Assembly (NCBI GenBank): GCA_019057475.1
Contig: DXJO01000052.1
Location: forward strand, 1-64,000
Reading direction: 5' to 3'
Length of the DNA: 64,000 nt
Source: Candidatus Thorarchaeota archaeon
GTDB lineage: Archaea; Asgardarchaeota; Thorarchaeia; Thorarchaeales; Thorarchaeaceae
Below the pieces are notes generated by a model. The model had not been told where the DNA came from. It saw only the letters and a list, made by a program, of their open reading frames with translations, and did no database searches. The translations under genes were made by a program, and so were the position numbers. Shown piece by piece: positions 33,609 to 41,987 of this stretch (position 1 is its first letter; each line of letters opens with the position of its first letter).

Positions 33609-34499
33609 ATGATGAATGACCCAAGTCAAGTTATCCACGATACAACAGTCCGTCTTTTGAGAAAGGCAGCAACTGTGTTGCCTAAGGAGATTGAAGAAGC
33701 ACTGAAAGCGGCTCATGCGCGTGAAACCGATGAAACCGCGAAAACTCAGTTTTCCGCCATTCTGACGAATATCGAACTGGCAGCCACTGGCGTGCCCATG
33801 TGTCAGGATACAGGCATCATGATATTCTATGTTGAGGTCGGTGATAAGTTCCCATTCCTTGGAGAGATCAAAGAATCTCTTGCGAAGGCAACTCGAAAAG
33901 CCACTGCTGACACTCCGCTCCGGCCAAATGCAGTTAATCCGATTGTTGGCGGGAACTCAGGCGATAACACTGGGAAGAAGATACCATGGATAAACTGGGA
34001 GATTGTATCTGGTGATTCATTGGAGATCACTGTATTCCCAAAGGGTGGTGGCAGCGAGAATGTCTGCATACTTGGCATGTTGAAACCTGGTGTCGGGCTA
34101 ACTGGTGTCAAGAAGCTTGTGGTTGACAACGCAATCTCATACATGGGTAAGGCATGCGCACCCAACATAATCGGAGTGGGAATTGGCGGTGGCTCTGATA
34201 TCGCCCTCAAGATTGCAAAACAGCAGTTGCTCCGGCCGCTCAATGACAAGCATCCAGAGCCCGAGGTGGCAAAGATCGAAGCTGAGATCATGGAGGCCGT
34301 CAACGCTACCGGAATCGGACCCATGGGTCTTGGCGGCAAGACAACTGTCCTCGGTGTCAAAGTAGACTATGCAATGAGGCATCCGGCTAGTCTCCCCGTT
34401 GGGGTGGCCATACAATGTTGGGCCGCACGAAAGAGCACTGCAATCATATCAAAGGATCTTGACGTGAAATACTTGACGCATCCAATGGAGGGTAAGTGA
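33609..34499 (+). CDS. fumA: Fumarate hydratase, alpha subunit (class I)
   Basis: Catalytic half of the two-subunit [4Fe-4S] fumarase. The cluster cysteine is in VPMCQDTGIM near residue 62, followed by NPIVGGNSGDNTGKKIP-type substrate residues and CILGMLKPG. Length 296 is usual. The beta subunit starts one base after the stop, followed by a fumarate reductase pair. The four genes form a fumarate metabolism block. Tartrate dehydratase is a related alternative, but the neighbours favour fumarase. Confidence 0.93.
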   Translation: MMNDPSQVIHDTTVRLLRKAATVLPKEIEEALKAAHARETDETAKTQFSAILTNIELAATGVPMCQDTGIMIFYVEVGDKFPFLGEIKESLAKATRKATADTPLRPNAVNPIVGGNSGDNTGKKIPWINWEIVSGDSLEITVFPKGGGSENVCILGMLKPGVGLTGVKKLVVDNAISYMGKACAPNIIGVGIGGGSDIALKIAKQQLLRPLNDKHPEPEVAKIEAEIMEAVNATGIGPMGLGGKTTVLGVKVDYAMRHPASLPVGVAIQCWAARKSTAIISKDLDVKYLTHPMEGK

Positions 34500-34500
34500 A

Positions 34501-35109
34501 ATGACTGAATATCATCTAACGACACCAATCTCTGAAGAAGACGCCCGAAAGTTGAAGGTTGGAGATATTGTCTACGTCACCGGAGAACACGTCTATACTG
34601 CCAGGGATGAGGCACATGAGCGAGCTCTGGAGATGTACGAGAAGGGCGAGAAACCGCCCGTGGACTTTGAGGGCAGCGTTGTATACCACGTCGGTCCGGT
34701 GGCATGGCAGAAGGACGGCAAGTGGGAAATAGTTTCTGCAGGTCCCACCACAAGCATCAGGATGGAGCTCTTTGAAGATGAGTTCTTGCGGAAGTACAAG
34801 GCCAGAATCATAATCGGCAAGGGGGGAATGGGCGCCAAGACACTCGATGCATTGAAGGAGGTCGGCGCTGTCTATTGCAGCTTCACAGGAGGTTGCGGCG
34901 CACTCGCTGCCAAGGGTCTCAAGGAGGTTCGCGCATACCTCTGGGATGACTTAGGAATGCCTGAAGCATTGTGGGTTATTACTGCAGAAGAATTCGGTCC
35001 CCTACTTGTGACGATGGACTCACATAGCAAGAGTCTTCATGACGATATGGATGAAAAGGTCGCGGCTCGAAAGGCTGATGTCTACGCAAAAATTGGCATT
35101 AAAGAGTAA
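34501..35109 (+). CDS. fumB: Fumarate hydratase, beta subunit (class I)
   Basis: 202 residues forming the C-terminal half of the class I fumarase. LKVGDIVYVTGEHVYTARDEAH near the N-terminus and GKGGMGAKTLDAL and CSFTGGCGALAAKGLKEV further on are typical. It directly follows the alpha subunit with no gap for a separate promoter, so the two are co-translated. Confidence 0.93.
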   Translation: MTEYHLTTPISEEDARKLKVGDIVYVTGEHVYTARDEAHERALEMYEKGEKPPVDFEGSVVYHVGPVAWQKDGKWEIVSAGPTTSIRMELFEDEFLRKYKARIIIGKGGMGAKTLDALKEVGAVYCSFTGGCGALAAKGLKEVRAYLWDDLGMPEALWVITAEEFGPLLVTMDSHSKSLHDDMDEKVAARKADVYAKIGIKE

Positions 35110-35296
35110 TTCTTCAAGGAATGGCTATTGCGAGAAATTAAATGGCAGAGGTCAGAGTTCTGATAGCTCAGGCCACTGGCCGCTCCATGGTTCCGCCGAG
35201 GAGCAACCCGACTCAACCCCAACAGTAAGTCTTAAACGAGGGCCTGTTCCCGCCCTCGGGAAGGAACGGAGAGAAATCTCCATCGGAGGACTTCAG

Positions 35297-36994
35297 TTGG
35301 ACGAACTGCCCTACAAGACGATTCTTTGTGACGTTCTCGTTGTCGGCGCTGGCGGAGCAGGATGCCGGGCTGCAATCGAGGCATCCAGGCTCAACCTGGA
35401 CGTGATAATGCTGAGCAAGGAGCTCATCGGCAAAGCCCACACATCCATGGCTGAAGGCGGCTACAATGTTTCGCTGGGAAATGTGGACCCCGACGATGAT
35501 CCTGAAACCCACTTCAAAGACACAATCGTGGGAGGCAACTACCTAAACAATCAGGAACTCGCAGAGATTCTGGTCAATGATGCCTCACAGAGAGCCTTCG
35601 ACCTTGAGGAGATGGGTGCGCTCTTTGATCGCACTCCCGAGGGTAAGATCGCCCAGAGAGTTTTCGGCAAGCAGAGTTGGCGAAGAACGGCATATGCTTC
35701 TGATAGAACCGGTTCCGAGATAATGATTACCCTAGTAGAGGGAATCAGAAAAGAATCCGTTCGTGTCTTTGATGAGATATTCGCAACGCGATTGCTGGTT
35801 CACGATGGTCGCATAGCAGGGGTCACTGCAATCGACCTGAAGTACGGTGACTATCTTGTCTTTCGCGCTCAGGCAGTGGTGATGGCCACAGGCGGCGCAG
35901 GCCGAATCTTCACAGTCACCAGTAACGCACAACTGGATGTTGGTGATGGATATGCCATGGCTTTCGAAGCCGGATGCGATATTATTGACATGGAGATGAT
36001 TCAGTTCCATCCAACCGGGATGGTAGCCCCTGAATCAGCCAAGGGACGGCTGGTAACCGAAGCAGTCAGGGGTGAGGGTGGAATCCTGCTCAACAACAAA
36101 GGCGAGCGTTTCATGAACAACTACTACCCGGAAGTCATGGAGCTTGCAGGGCGTGACCAAGTTGCACGATCCATCATGACTGAGGTACTCGCAGGCAGAG
36201 GCTCTCCAGATGGAGGAGTCTACCTGAGCATCTCTCATCTTCCAAAGCGCATTGTCGAGTTCCGACTTGAGAGCATGATTGAGCAGTTTGAGGATGCTGG
36301 GGTTGACATTAGAGACGAGCCCATGCAGGTATCTCCAACTGCACATCACTTCATGGGTGGACTCAAGATTGACACCAATGCCCAGACAACGATTCCTGGT
36401 CTCTTTTCCGCTGGTGAGTGCACTGGCGGAATCCACGGCGGAAACAGACTCGGCGGCAATGCTCTGGCAGGCACACAGGTCTTTGGAGCGCTTGCAGGTG
36501 GAAACGCTGCGCGCTTCGCCAAGGAGCATGAGCGCACAGGCGTAGATCGCAAGGAGATTCAGAAGGAGTTCAACCGTCTTGAGGCGATGCTCAAGCGCAA
36601 GGAAGGAATCTCCCCCTCGGTGGCACGAAAAGAGCTCACTGACCTGATGTGGTCAAAGGTCCAAATCTTTCGCAAGGAAGAAGATATGGCCTATGCAGTA
36701 AAGGAACTGAAGCGGATTGAGAAGGAAGTTGTTCCCAACATCAAGGTTGACATGCCAATCAAGCGCTTCAATCCTGGCTGGCACCAAGCAATCGAGTTTG
36801 AACACATGGTCACCACTGCAAGAATGGTTGCTGAGGCGGCATTCATGAGAAAGGGCAGCAGGGGTGCACACTATCGAGTTGATGGTGACCCCAATGATGA
36901 TGGTTATTACAACATCGTGATTCGCAAGGGTCCGAAAGGCAAGATGAAGCTGCAGAAGGAAGACCTAGTGATCACAAAGATTGCACCACCTTGA
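35297..36994 (+). CDS. tfrA: Fumarate reductase flavoprotein, TfrA-like
   Basis: FAD subunit of the succinate dehydrogenase/fumarate reductase family. FAD-binding VVGAGGAGCRAAIEA, the histidyl-flavin region around HTSMAEGGYN, the catalytic RGEGGILLNNKGERF and HHFMGGLKI segments are visible. The open frame runs upstream into fumB, but the best start is the TTG at 35297, preceded at 7 bases by GGAGG (35285-35289); this gives 566 residues. The next gene encodes an iron-sulfur/CCG protein like the TfrB subunit of methanogen thiol:fumarate reductase, so a fumarate-reducing, thiol-oxidising complex is likely. No membrane anchor subunit is present. Confidence 0.85.
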   Translation: MDELPYKTILCDVLVVGAGGAGCRAAIEASRLNLDVIMLSKELIGKAHTSMAEGGYNVSLGNVDPDDDPETHFKDTIVGGNYLNNQELAEILVNDASQRAFDLEEMGALFDRTPEGKIAQRVFGKQSWRRTAYASDRTGSEIMITLVEGIRKESVRVFDEIFATRLLVHDGRIAGVTAIDLKYGDYLVFRAQAVVMATGGAGRIFTVTSNAQLDVGDGYAMAFEAGCDIIDMEMIQFHPTGMVAPESAKGRLVTEAVRGEGGILLNNKGERFMNNYYPEVMELAGRDQVARSIMTEVLAGRGSPDGGVYLSISHLPKRIVEFRLESMIEQFEDAGVDIRDEPMQVSPTAHHFMGGLKIDTNAQTTIPGLFSAGECTGGIHGGNRLGGNALAGTQVFGALAGGNAARFAKEHERTGVDRKEIQKEFNRLEAMLKRKEGISPSVARKELTDLMWSKVQIFRKEEDMAYAVKELKRIEKEVVPNIKVDMPIKRFNPGWHQAIEFEHMVTTARMVAEAAFMRKGSRGAHYRVDGDPNDDGYYNIVIRKGPKGKMKLQKEDLVITKIAPP

Positions 36995-38610
36995 TGGAGA
37001 TGAAAGCGATGACAAAGAAATTCAAAGCTAGCATTGAGAGATACAACCCCGACACTGATGATGCACCATACTTCGAAGACTTCGAGGTGGAGTACGAGCC
37101 TGGAATGACAGTGTTGGACGCATTACTCTATGTACAGGACAAGTATGATTCTAGCCTTGCCTTCCGCTGGGAGTGCAGAGGTGGCCAGTGTGGATCCTGC
37201 GCAGTCAGGGTGAACACTATCGCTAGGATTGCATGCCGGACCAAGGTAGACCCCGATGCGGATCTAATCCTGCAGCCCATGCAGAAGATGCCCGTCATCA
37301 AGGATCTTGTTGTAGACATGACCCAGACGGAGGCCCGGATTAGACGAATCCGTCCATACGTTGCTCGTGATAAGCCACCGGAGAGACCCGAGATAATTCA
37401 TTCTCAAGATATCGAGATACTACGTGAGATTCGCAAGTGCATCGAGTGCAGTGCATGCCTCTCCAACTGCCCCATCGTGCATGAAACCTGGGACTATCCG
37501 GGCCCAATGATTATTCGCCAGCTGGCCCGACTGGAACTCGATCCCCGCGATGTTGAGGACCGAGTTGCGATGGCGATGGATGAGGCCGTGTACAGCTGTA
37601 CTACTTGCAAACTATGTGAGGACATTTGTCCGAAAAGCATCAAGATTCCGAAGTTAGCTGTTGAGCTGCTCAGAGCCAAGGCTGTGGAAGCAGGTTACCC
37701 ACTGTTGGAGGGCCAACGGATATTCGTGGACTCGATGAAAGAAACTGGTCGTTCAGTGCCTGAGAAAAAAACACCGCTTCTCAAGAATCTTGAGACTGAG
37801 GAATTCCTCGTTGAGAATCCAGTTGGCAGAGTTGCCTTCTTCACGGGATGCCTGATTGACTACAGGATGCAGAGTACTGGCAAGGCACTGATTGAAGTGC
37901 TGAACCGCAACAATGTGGATGTGATAGTCCCGAAGGAGCAATGGTGCTGTGCAAGTCCTGCCTTCAGAACGGGCGACATGGAAACAGCAACAATGTGCAC
38001 AGAACGAGTCACCAAGATATTCGAGGATGCAATGGACAAGTACGACCTTGATACTGTGATCATTGCCTGTGCGGGTTGCGGTAAGACTCTACAGGAGGAC
38101 CACAGACCACTGATTGAAGAGATGCGCGGCACACCACCAAGGTTCAAGGTCTACGACATGGCCGAGTATCTGGTCGACGTAGTCGGGATGGACCGAATTG
38201 TGAAGCCTACAGGCAAGCTCGATCTCAAGGTCACCTACCACGAGCCTTGTCACCTCGGTAGGGGTCAATCAGTTGTGGATCAGCCAATCGAGCTTCTCAA
38301 ATTAATTCCGGGGGTTGAGTACATCGACGACCCGTACAAGAATCGGTGCTGCGGTGCCGGCGGCGGTTTGCGTGCTGGCCAGCGCGAACTCTCAATGAAG
38401 ATTGCCAAGACCAAGAAGGAGTACATAGAGGCAACTGGTGCTGATGTGGTCACTACTGAGTGTCCGTTCTGCACAATACAAATCAAGGATATCCTGAAGG
38501 GAACAGACATACCTTGCTTGTACATGCCTGATTTGCTGCTAGAGTCCTACAAGAAGGGCGACGAGAAGAAGGCTGAAGGAAAGACGGCTAAGGCAAAGGC
38601 TGAGGCATAG
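36994..38610 (+). CDS. tfrB: Iron-sulfur/CCG-domain subunit, TfrB-like
   Basis: 538 residues: an N-terminal [2Fe-2S] ferredoxin domain (CRGGQCGSC), two [4Fe-4S] motifs (CIECSACLSNCP and CTTCKLCEDICP), then two HdrD-type CCG domains (CCASPAF near 310; CCGAGGG near 450). This is the SdhB-HdrD fusion of thiol:fumarate reductase. In methanogens TfrB oxidises coenzyme M and B thiols; the physiological thiol here is unknown. The start overlaps the tfrA stop (TGATG). A charged Lys/Ala tail ends the protein. Confidence 0.9.
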   Translation: MEMKAMTKKFKASIERYNPDTDDAPYFEDFEVEYEPGMTVLDALLYVQDKYDSSLAFRWECRGGQCGSCAVRVNTIARIACRTKVDPDADLILQPMQKMPVIKDLVVDMTQTEARIRRIRPYVARDKPPERPEIIHSQDIEILREIRKCIECSACLSNCPIVHETWDYPGPMIIRQLARLELDPRDVEDRVAMAMDEAVYSCTTCKLCEDICPKSIKIPKLAVELLRAKAVEAGYPLLEGQRIFVDSMKETGRSVPEKKTPLLKNLETEEFLVENPVGRVAFFTGCLIDYRMQSTGKALIEVLNRNNVDVIVPKEQWCCASPAFRTGDMETATMCTERVTKIFEDAMDKYDLDTVIIACAGCGKTLQEDHRPLIEEMRGTPPRFKVYDMAEYLVDVVGMDRIVKPTGKLDLKVTYHEPCHLGRGQSVVDQPIELLKLIPGVEYIDDPYKNRCCGAGGGLRAGQRELSMKIAKTKKEYIEATGADVVTTECPFCTIQIKDILKGTDIPCLYMPDLLLESYKKGDEKKAEGKTAKAKAEA

Positions 38611-38988
38611 TTACCTCACAGCGCCCCACTTTTCGCCCCACGTCCTTATCTCGTCCATAATCGGCTTCAAGGCCAACCCCTTCTCAGTCAGGGAGTATTC
38701 GACACGTGGCGGTATCTCTGCAAAAGCCTCTCTTTTGAGAATGCCTTCGCGACATAATTCATTGAGGCGGTCTGTAACTGTCTTTGGACTGCCTCCTATC
38801 TCCTTGACAACTTTGTTGAACCTTGCAACAGGATTGTGTACAAAGAACCTGATCATGTTCAGCGTGTATTTCTTGCCTATGAGCGACAGAATTCTTCTGT
38901 AGAAACAGTCGTCTGTACAAGGCATAGGTTGTCCGTGTGGGCATAACTCAATCTTCTGGTTTTCGACCCTTTCATTCGTCATCGTCAC
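38611..38988 (-). CDS. HxlR-family transcriptional regulator
   Basis: 125 residues. A winged helix of the HxlR type occupies about 30-115 (IGKKYTLNMIRFF, KTVTDRLNEL, VEYSLTEKGLAL). An N-terminal cysteine set (16, 24, 28) may sense redox state or metal. It is divergent from a membrane methyltransferase, and the intergenic gap contains repeated TTACTTCAT boxes that look like its operator. It abuts the convergent tfrB stop. Confidence 0.88.
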   Translation of the reverse strand: MTMTNERVENQKIELCPHGQPMPCTDDCFYRRILSLIGKKYTLNMIRFFVHNPVARFNKVVKEIGGSPKTVTDRLNELCREGILKREAFAEIPPRVEYSLTEKGLALKPIMDEIRTWGEKWGAVR

Positions 38989-39000
38989 AACCTCAATACA

Positions 39001-39036
39001 TTACTTCATTGCAGTGAAGTTACTTCATTACTTCAT
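39001..39036. promoter_or_regulatory. Repeated operator, probable HxlR binding sites
   Basis: ACTTCA (39003-39008) and TGAAGT (39015-39020) form a perfect palindrome with a six-base spacer. TTACTTCAT occurs at 39001-39009, 39020-39028 and 39028-39036, and a further ACTTC-containing half-site lies near 39053-39061 beside the TATA box. Placement between the divergent regulator and methyltransferase genes indicates control of both. Confidence 0.65.
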
Positions 39037-39045
39037 ACTTTCTCC

Positions 39046-39053
39046 TTTAAATA
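39046..39053 (+). promoter_or_regulatory. TATA box, membrane methyltransferase promoter
   Basis: TTTAAATA about 54 bases before the ATG at 39107 would place the transcription start near 39078. This excludes the earlier in-frame codons from 39014 as starts. The HxlR-type boxes flank it on both sides. Confidence 0.6.
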
Positions 39054-39106
39054 CTTCACTTCTTCCCATAGTGCAGTACTTTCTGATAAATTCTCTGGTG
39101 GACTTT

Positions 39107-40012
39107 ATGATTAGAAGTAAGAAACCATACGCCTTCTACATACTCGTTGGTGCTCTTGGCGTGATTGTGATGGCAGCACTCTACTGTGTGGGTAGTGTGT
39201 GCATAGATGGGCTGTCATTCGAAACGGGACTGGGAATTCTCACGATAGCGGTTGGCGCGCTGGCGTTGAGAGAACGCGGATCTGAGAGAGGAATTATTCA
39301 TCGCCTGTGTATCTTGGTGCCTCTGGGTGCAATCATTCTGTTTCCGGTGGGACAAATCATTCACTCGGGGGTTGAAGCCTTTCTGACTATTGGACTTGCT
39401 CCGCTTGCAGTCTTGACACTCTTTGCAGTTCCTCAAGTCGCTCTAGGCATAATCTTGGTTAGGAATAATGAATTCGTGTCTGGAGAAGACAGGCCGGTAC
39501 CGGGCTCCATGTTCAGGATGATGTCAATCTTTCTCAGGGTTCGTGAACCATTCAAGAAGCCTATGCAGCGGCTGCAAAAGGTTGGACTGCAGGAGGGACA
39601 GACAGTCCTAGACTATGGGTGCGGGATAGGGAGCTATGCCATTCCTGCCTCAAAGATTGTGGGGGCGAGCGGCAAGGTCTACGCTCTAGATATTCACCCA
39701 ATGGCAGTTGAACGAGTCAAGAAGAGGGCTGAGAAGATTGGTCTCTCGAATGTTCACACGATTCTCTCGAACATTGATACAAGTCTGCCAGACAATAGTG
39801 TAGATGTTATCTTGCTCTATGATGTTCTCCAAATAATCAAGAACAGAGATGGCTTGCTACAGGAGTTCCACAGAGTGCTCAAGCCGTCAGGATTCGTTTC
39901 AGTCGACTCGGACCACCTGCGACCTGAAGAAGTTCAGGATGTCTTTGCCAGTACAGGCCTGTTCTCGCAGGTTGATTGTGAGAATGGACTGCTCAAGTTC
40001 ATGAAACTATGA
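39107..40012 (+). CDS. Membrane-anchored SAM methyltransferase
   Basis: 301 residues from the ATG at 39107. Three to four membrane helices occupy about 8-125. A class I methyltransferase domain follows, with motif I VLDYGCGIGSYAIPA, an acidic end of strand 2 (YALDIHP) and a UbiE-like LPDNSVDVILLYDVL. It probably methylates a lipid or quinone-like membrane substrate. The divergent HxlR regulator suggests inducible expression. It ends inside the convergent neighbour by 14 bases. Confidence 0.8.
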   Translation: MIRSKKPYAFYILVGALGVIVMAALYCVGSVCIDGLSFETGLGILTIAVGALALRERGSERGIIHRLCILVPLGAIILFPVGQIIHSGVEAFLTIGLAPLAVLTLFAVPQVALGIILVRNNEFVSGEDRPVPGSMFRMMSIFLRVREPFKKPMQRLQKVGLQEGQTVLDYGCGIGSYAIPASKIVGASGKVYALDIHPMAVERVKKRAEKIGLSNVHTILSNIDTSLPDNSVDVILLYDVLQIIKNRDGLLQEFHRVLKPSGFVSVDSDHLRPEEVQDVFASTGLFSQVDCENGLLKFMKL

Positions 40013-40538
40013 ATGACTCGTTGCAGACGCTGCAGGTGATTGTTTCTCCCTTGACTGCAATGCGTTTCATCTCTGTCCTGCAATAGGGGCATGAGGCAAT
40101 GGTCTTTGGAGCCGGTCCTGTGCCCGTGCCAAGCATGAAGTCGCCCGAGTCGTGGTCGATGCGGCCTGATAATTCACGGCCGTCTAGTAGGTCCTGAAGT
40201 ATGCGGGTGACATTGGCAGCTGACACACCAGAGTCCTGTGCGATGCGCTCTATGGGGAGTCTACGCATGTCTTGAACGACCTTTCTTACGGCAGTGACCG
40301 GGTCTGTCATGGTTTCCTTGCCGGCAATCATGGTTGGCGCTTCTGGAGCTGGTTTCAGAGTCGCTCTTGCAGTCGCAAGACCTGTCGGTTCACCACCTGC
40401 AAGCTCAAGTTTGGCTCTTAGATCCGCAACTCTTGTTTTGTAGTCGTCTTCTGATACAAGGCCACGCATGTAGTCGAGATCGAGGTCTTTGATGGCTGCT
40501 TCAATCTTCTTGGCGTCGTCATGTGGTGGTTCCGTCAT
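39999..40538 (-). CDS. PCI-like winged-helix/zinc-ribbon protein
   Basis: 179 residues. A helical N-terminus (1-50) and a Pro/Ala linker precede a winged helix at about 90-135 whose pattern, LPIERIAQDSGVSAANV then LLDGRELSGRID, resembles the wing of PCI-domain subunits of eukaryotic proteasome lid and eIF3. The C-terminus is a zinc ribbon (CPYC...CSVC). This may be a transcription or scaffolding factor; the PCI resemblance is my pattern reading. Confidence 0.6.
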   Translation of the reverse strand: MTEPPHDDAKKIEAAIKDLDLDYMRGLVSEDDYKTRVADLRAKLELAGGEPTGLATARATLKPAPEAPTMIAGKETMTDPVTAVRKVVQDMRRLPIERIAQDSGVSAANVTRILQDLLDGRELSGRIDHDSGDFMLGTGTGPAPKTIASCPYCRTEMKRIAVKGETITCSVCNESFIVS

Positions 40539-40707
40539 TTCAAGAGGTCTCCTAGTTCAATACTGCCAACCTGTCGTGCCATTTCAATATATGTCGAATG
40601 GAATCACTCGGATACGTTCAGGCGAAATTGATGAGATTCAGCGCACTCGAATGATCGCGGAGGGTAAATAGTATGGTCATCACATCAATATAATTGCATA
40701 CTAGGAG

Positions 40708-41898
40708 ATGCGCAGCACGCCAAATGCATTGCTTGTTCAGCCCAGATTTCCCACCCCCCGCAAGAGCAAGAACCACAAGGATGTCTTACCTATAGGGTTG
40801 CTGAAATTGGGGGCGTGGTACAAGAGCAGAGGATGGAAAGTTAGACTCGTTCATGGGAATGAATTATTGACAGACTTCGAACCGGACCATATACTGGTTA
40901 CATCCTTGTTCACATACTGGTCAGAGTATGTCGCAGAAGCAGCGCGATACTACCGATCATTGTTTCCACGTGCAAAATTGCTTGTAGGTGGCATCTATGC
41001 ATCTCTTCTGCCTGAGGACTGCAAAAGGCGAACTGGTGCAGATGAGGTGTTTGTTGGTGTGCATCCTGAGGCAGAAAAATTCGAGGCTGATTACAGTCTC
41101 CTTGATGAAGAACTGGACTATCAGATACTCCATGCGTCAAGAGGCTGCATAAGACGGTGCAAATTCTGTTTCACTTGGAAGCTCGAACCTGAGTACAAGG
41201 CGGTTTGTTCCCTTGATGATAGAATCCACAAGAACAAGGTGGTCCTTTATGATAACAACTTCCTTGCCAACCCGTGCATCAATCAACTCTTGGAGGAGCT
41301 TGCTGAAGTTCGTGTGAACCAAAGAGTAGTTCATTACGAATGTCAAAGTGGATTTGATGGACGCTTGCTGACTTCGAAACTCTCGTCGTTGTTGAAACGG
41401 GCGCGTTTCATCAATCCAAGGATTGCTTGGGACGGACGCTTTGCAGAGGTAAAGCGAATACATGAGCAGATCGAACTACTCATGGATGCTGGATACAGCT
41501 CGAAATCCATCTCAGTCTTCATGCTCTACAACTGGAACATCTCCTTTAACGAGATGGAACGGAAACGGCTGAAATGCTGGGAGTGGAAAGTCCAAATAAC
41601 GGACTGCCGCTTTCGGCCGATGCGTCAGCTCTATGATCGGTTTAATGCTAGGAAAAACCAGACAGTGCTTGACTATTTCATTCACGAAACGTGGACTGAT
41701 GAACAAGTGAAGCGATTTCGGAAGAATGTCCGGCGGCAGAATATCTGTATTCGACATGGCCTTAGGTTTCATTCTCCCATTCTTGAGCGGAAAGGTCTGC
41801 CGAAAGATGAGATCTCATATCTGAAGAATGCCCCCATCGATATGGTTAGATCTAGGTTAACTGATGCGTGGTTTCCAAGCGAAAGTCAAGCAATCTAA
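40708..41898 (+). CDS. Radical SAM protein A of a tandem pair
   Basis: 396 residues: a B12-binding-like N-terminal Rossmann part (LLVQPRFPTP, LLVGGIYASL), then radical SAM Cys147, Cys151 and Cys154 (RGCIRRCKFC). A long C-terminal region ends in a conserved RKNVRRQNICIRHG block shared with the next gene. No DxHxxG cobalamin motif is seen. The substrate is unknown. The neighbour at 41988 is a clear paralog in the same order throughout. Both run toward the PglZ/HerA operon and end just beyond its last gene. Confidence 0.82.
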   Translation: MRSTPNALLVQPRFPTPRKSKNHKDVLPIGLLKLGAWYKSRGWKVRLVHGNELLTDFEPDHILVTSLFTYWSEYVAEAARYYRSLFPRAKLLVGGIYASLLPEDCKRRTGADEVFVGVHPEAEKFEADYSLLDEELDYQILHASRGCIRRCKFCFTWKLEPEYKAVCSLDDRIHKNKVVLYDNNFLANPCINQLLEELAEVRVNQRVVHYECQSGFDGRLLTSKLSSLLKRARFINPRIAWDGRFAEVKRIHEQIELLMDAGYSSKSISVFMLYNWNISFNEMERKRLKCWEWKVQITDCRFRPMRQLYDRFNARKNQTVLDYFIHETWTDEQVKRFRKNVRRQNICIRHGLRFHSPILERKGLPKDEISYLKNAPIDMVRSRLTDAWFPSESQAI

Positions 41899-41987
41899 CG
41901 GTTGCCTGCATGAATCAATTATGTGACACGATCGATACTCTTATCAAACTAAGCGAAATCCGCTTCGTGATAACTCGGTGAGGGAGA

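Noticed and set aside
35039-35296. N-terminal extension of the fumarate reductase flavoprotein
   Set aside because: This part overlaps fumB, has no flavoprotein counterpart, and a good ribosome site precedes the TTG at 35297.
38989-39062. Short CRISPR-like array
   Set aside because: The TTACTTCAT units are nine bases with no regular spacers and no cas genes; they fit an operator.
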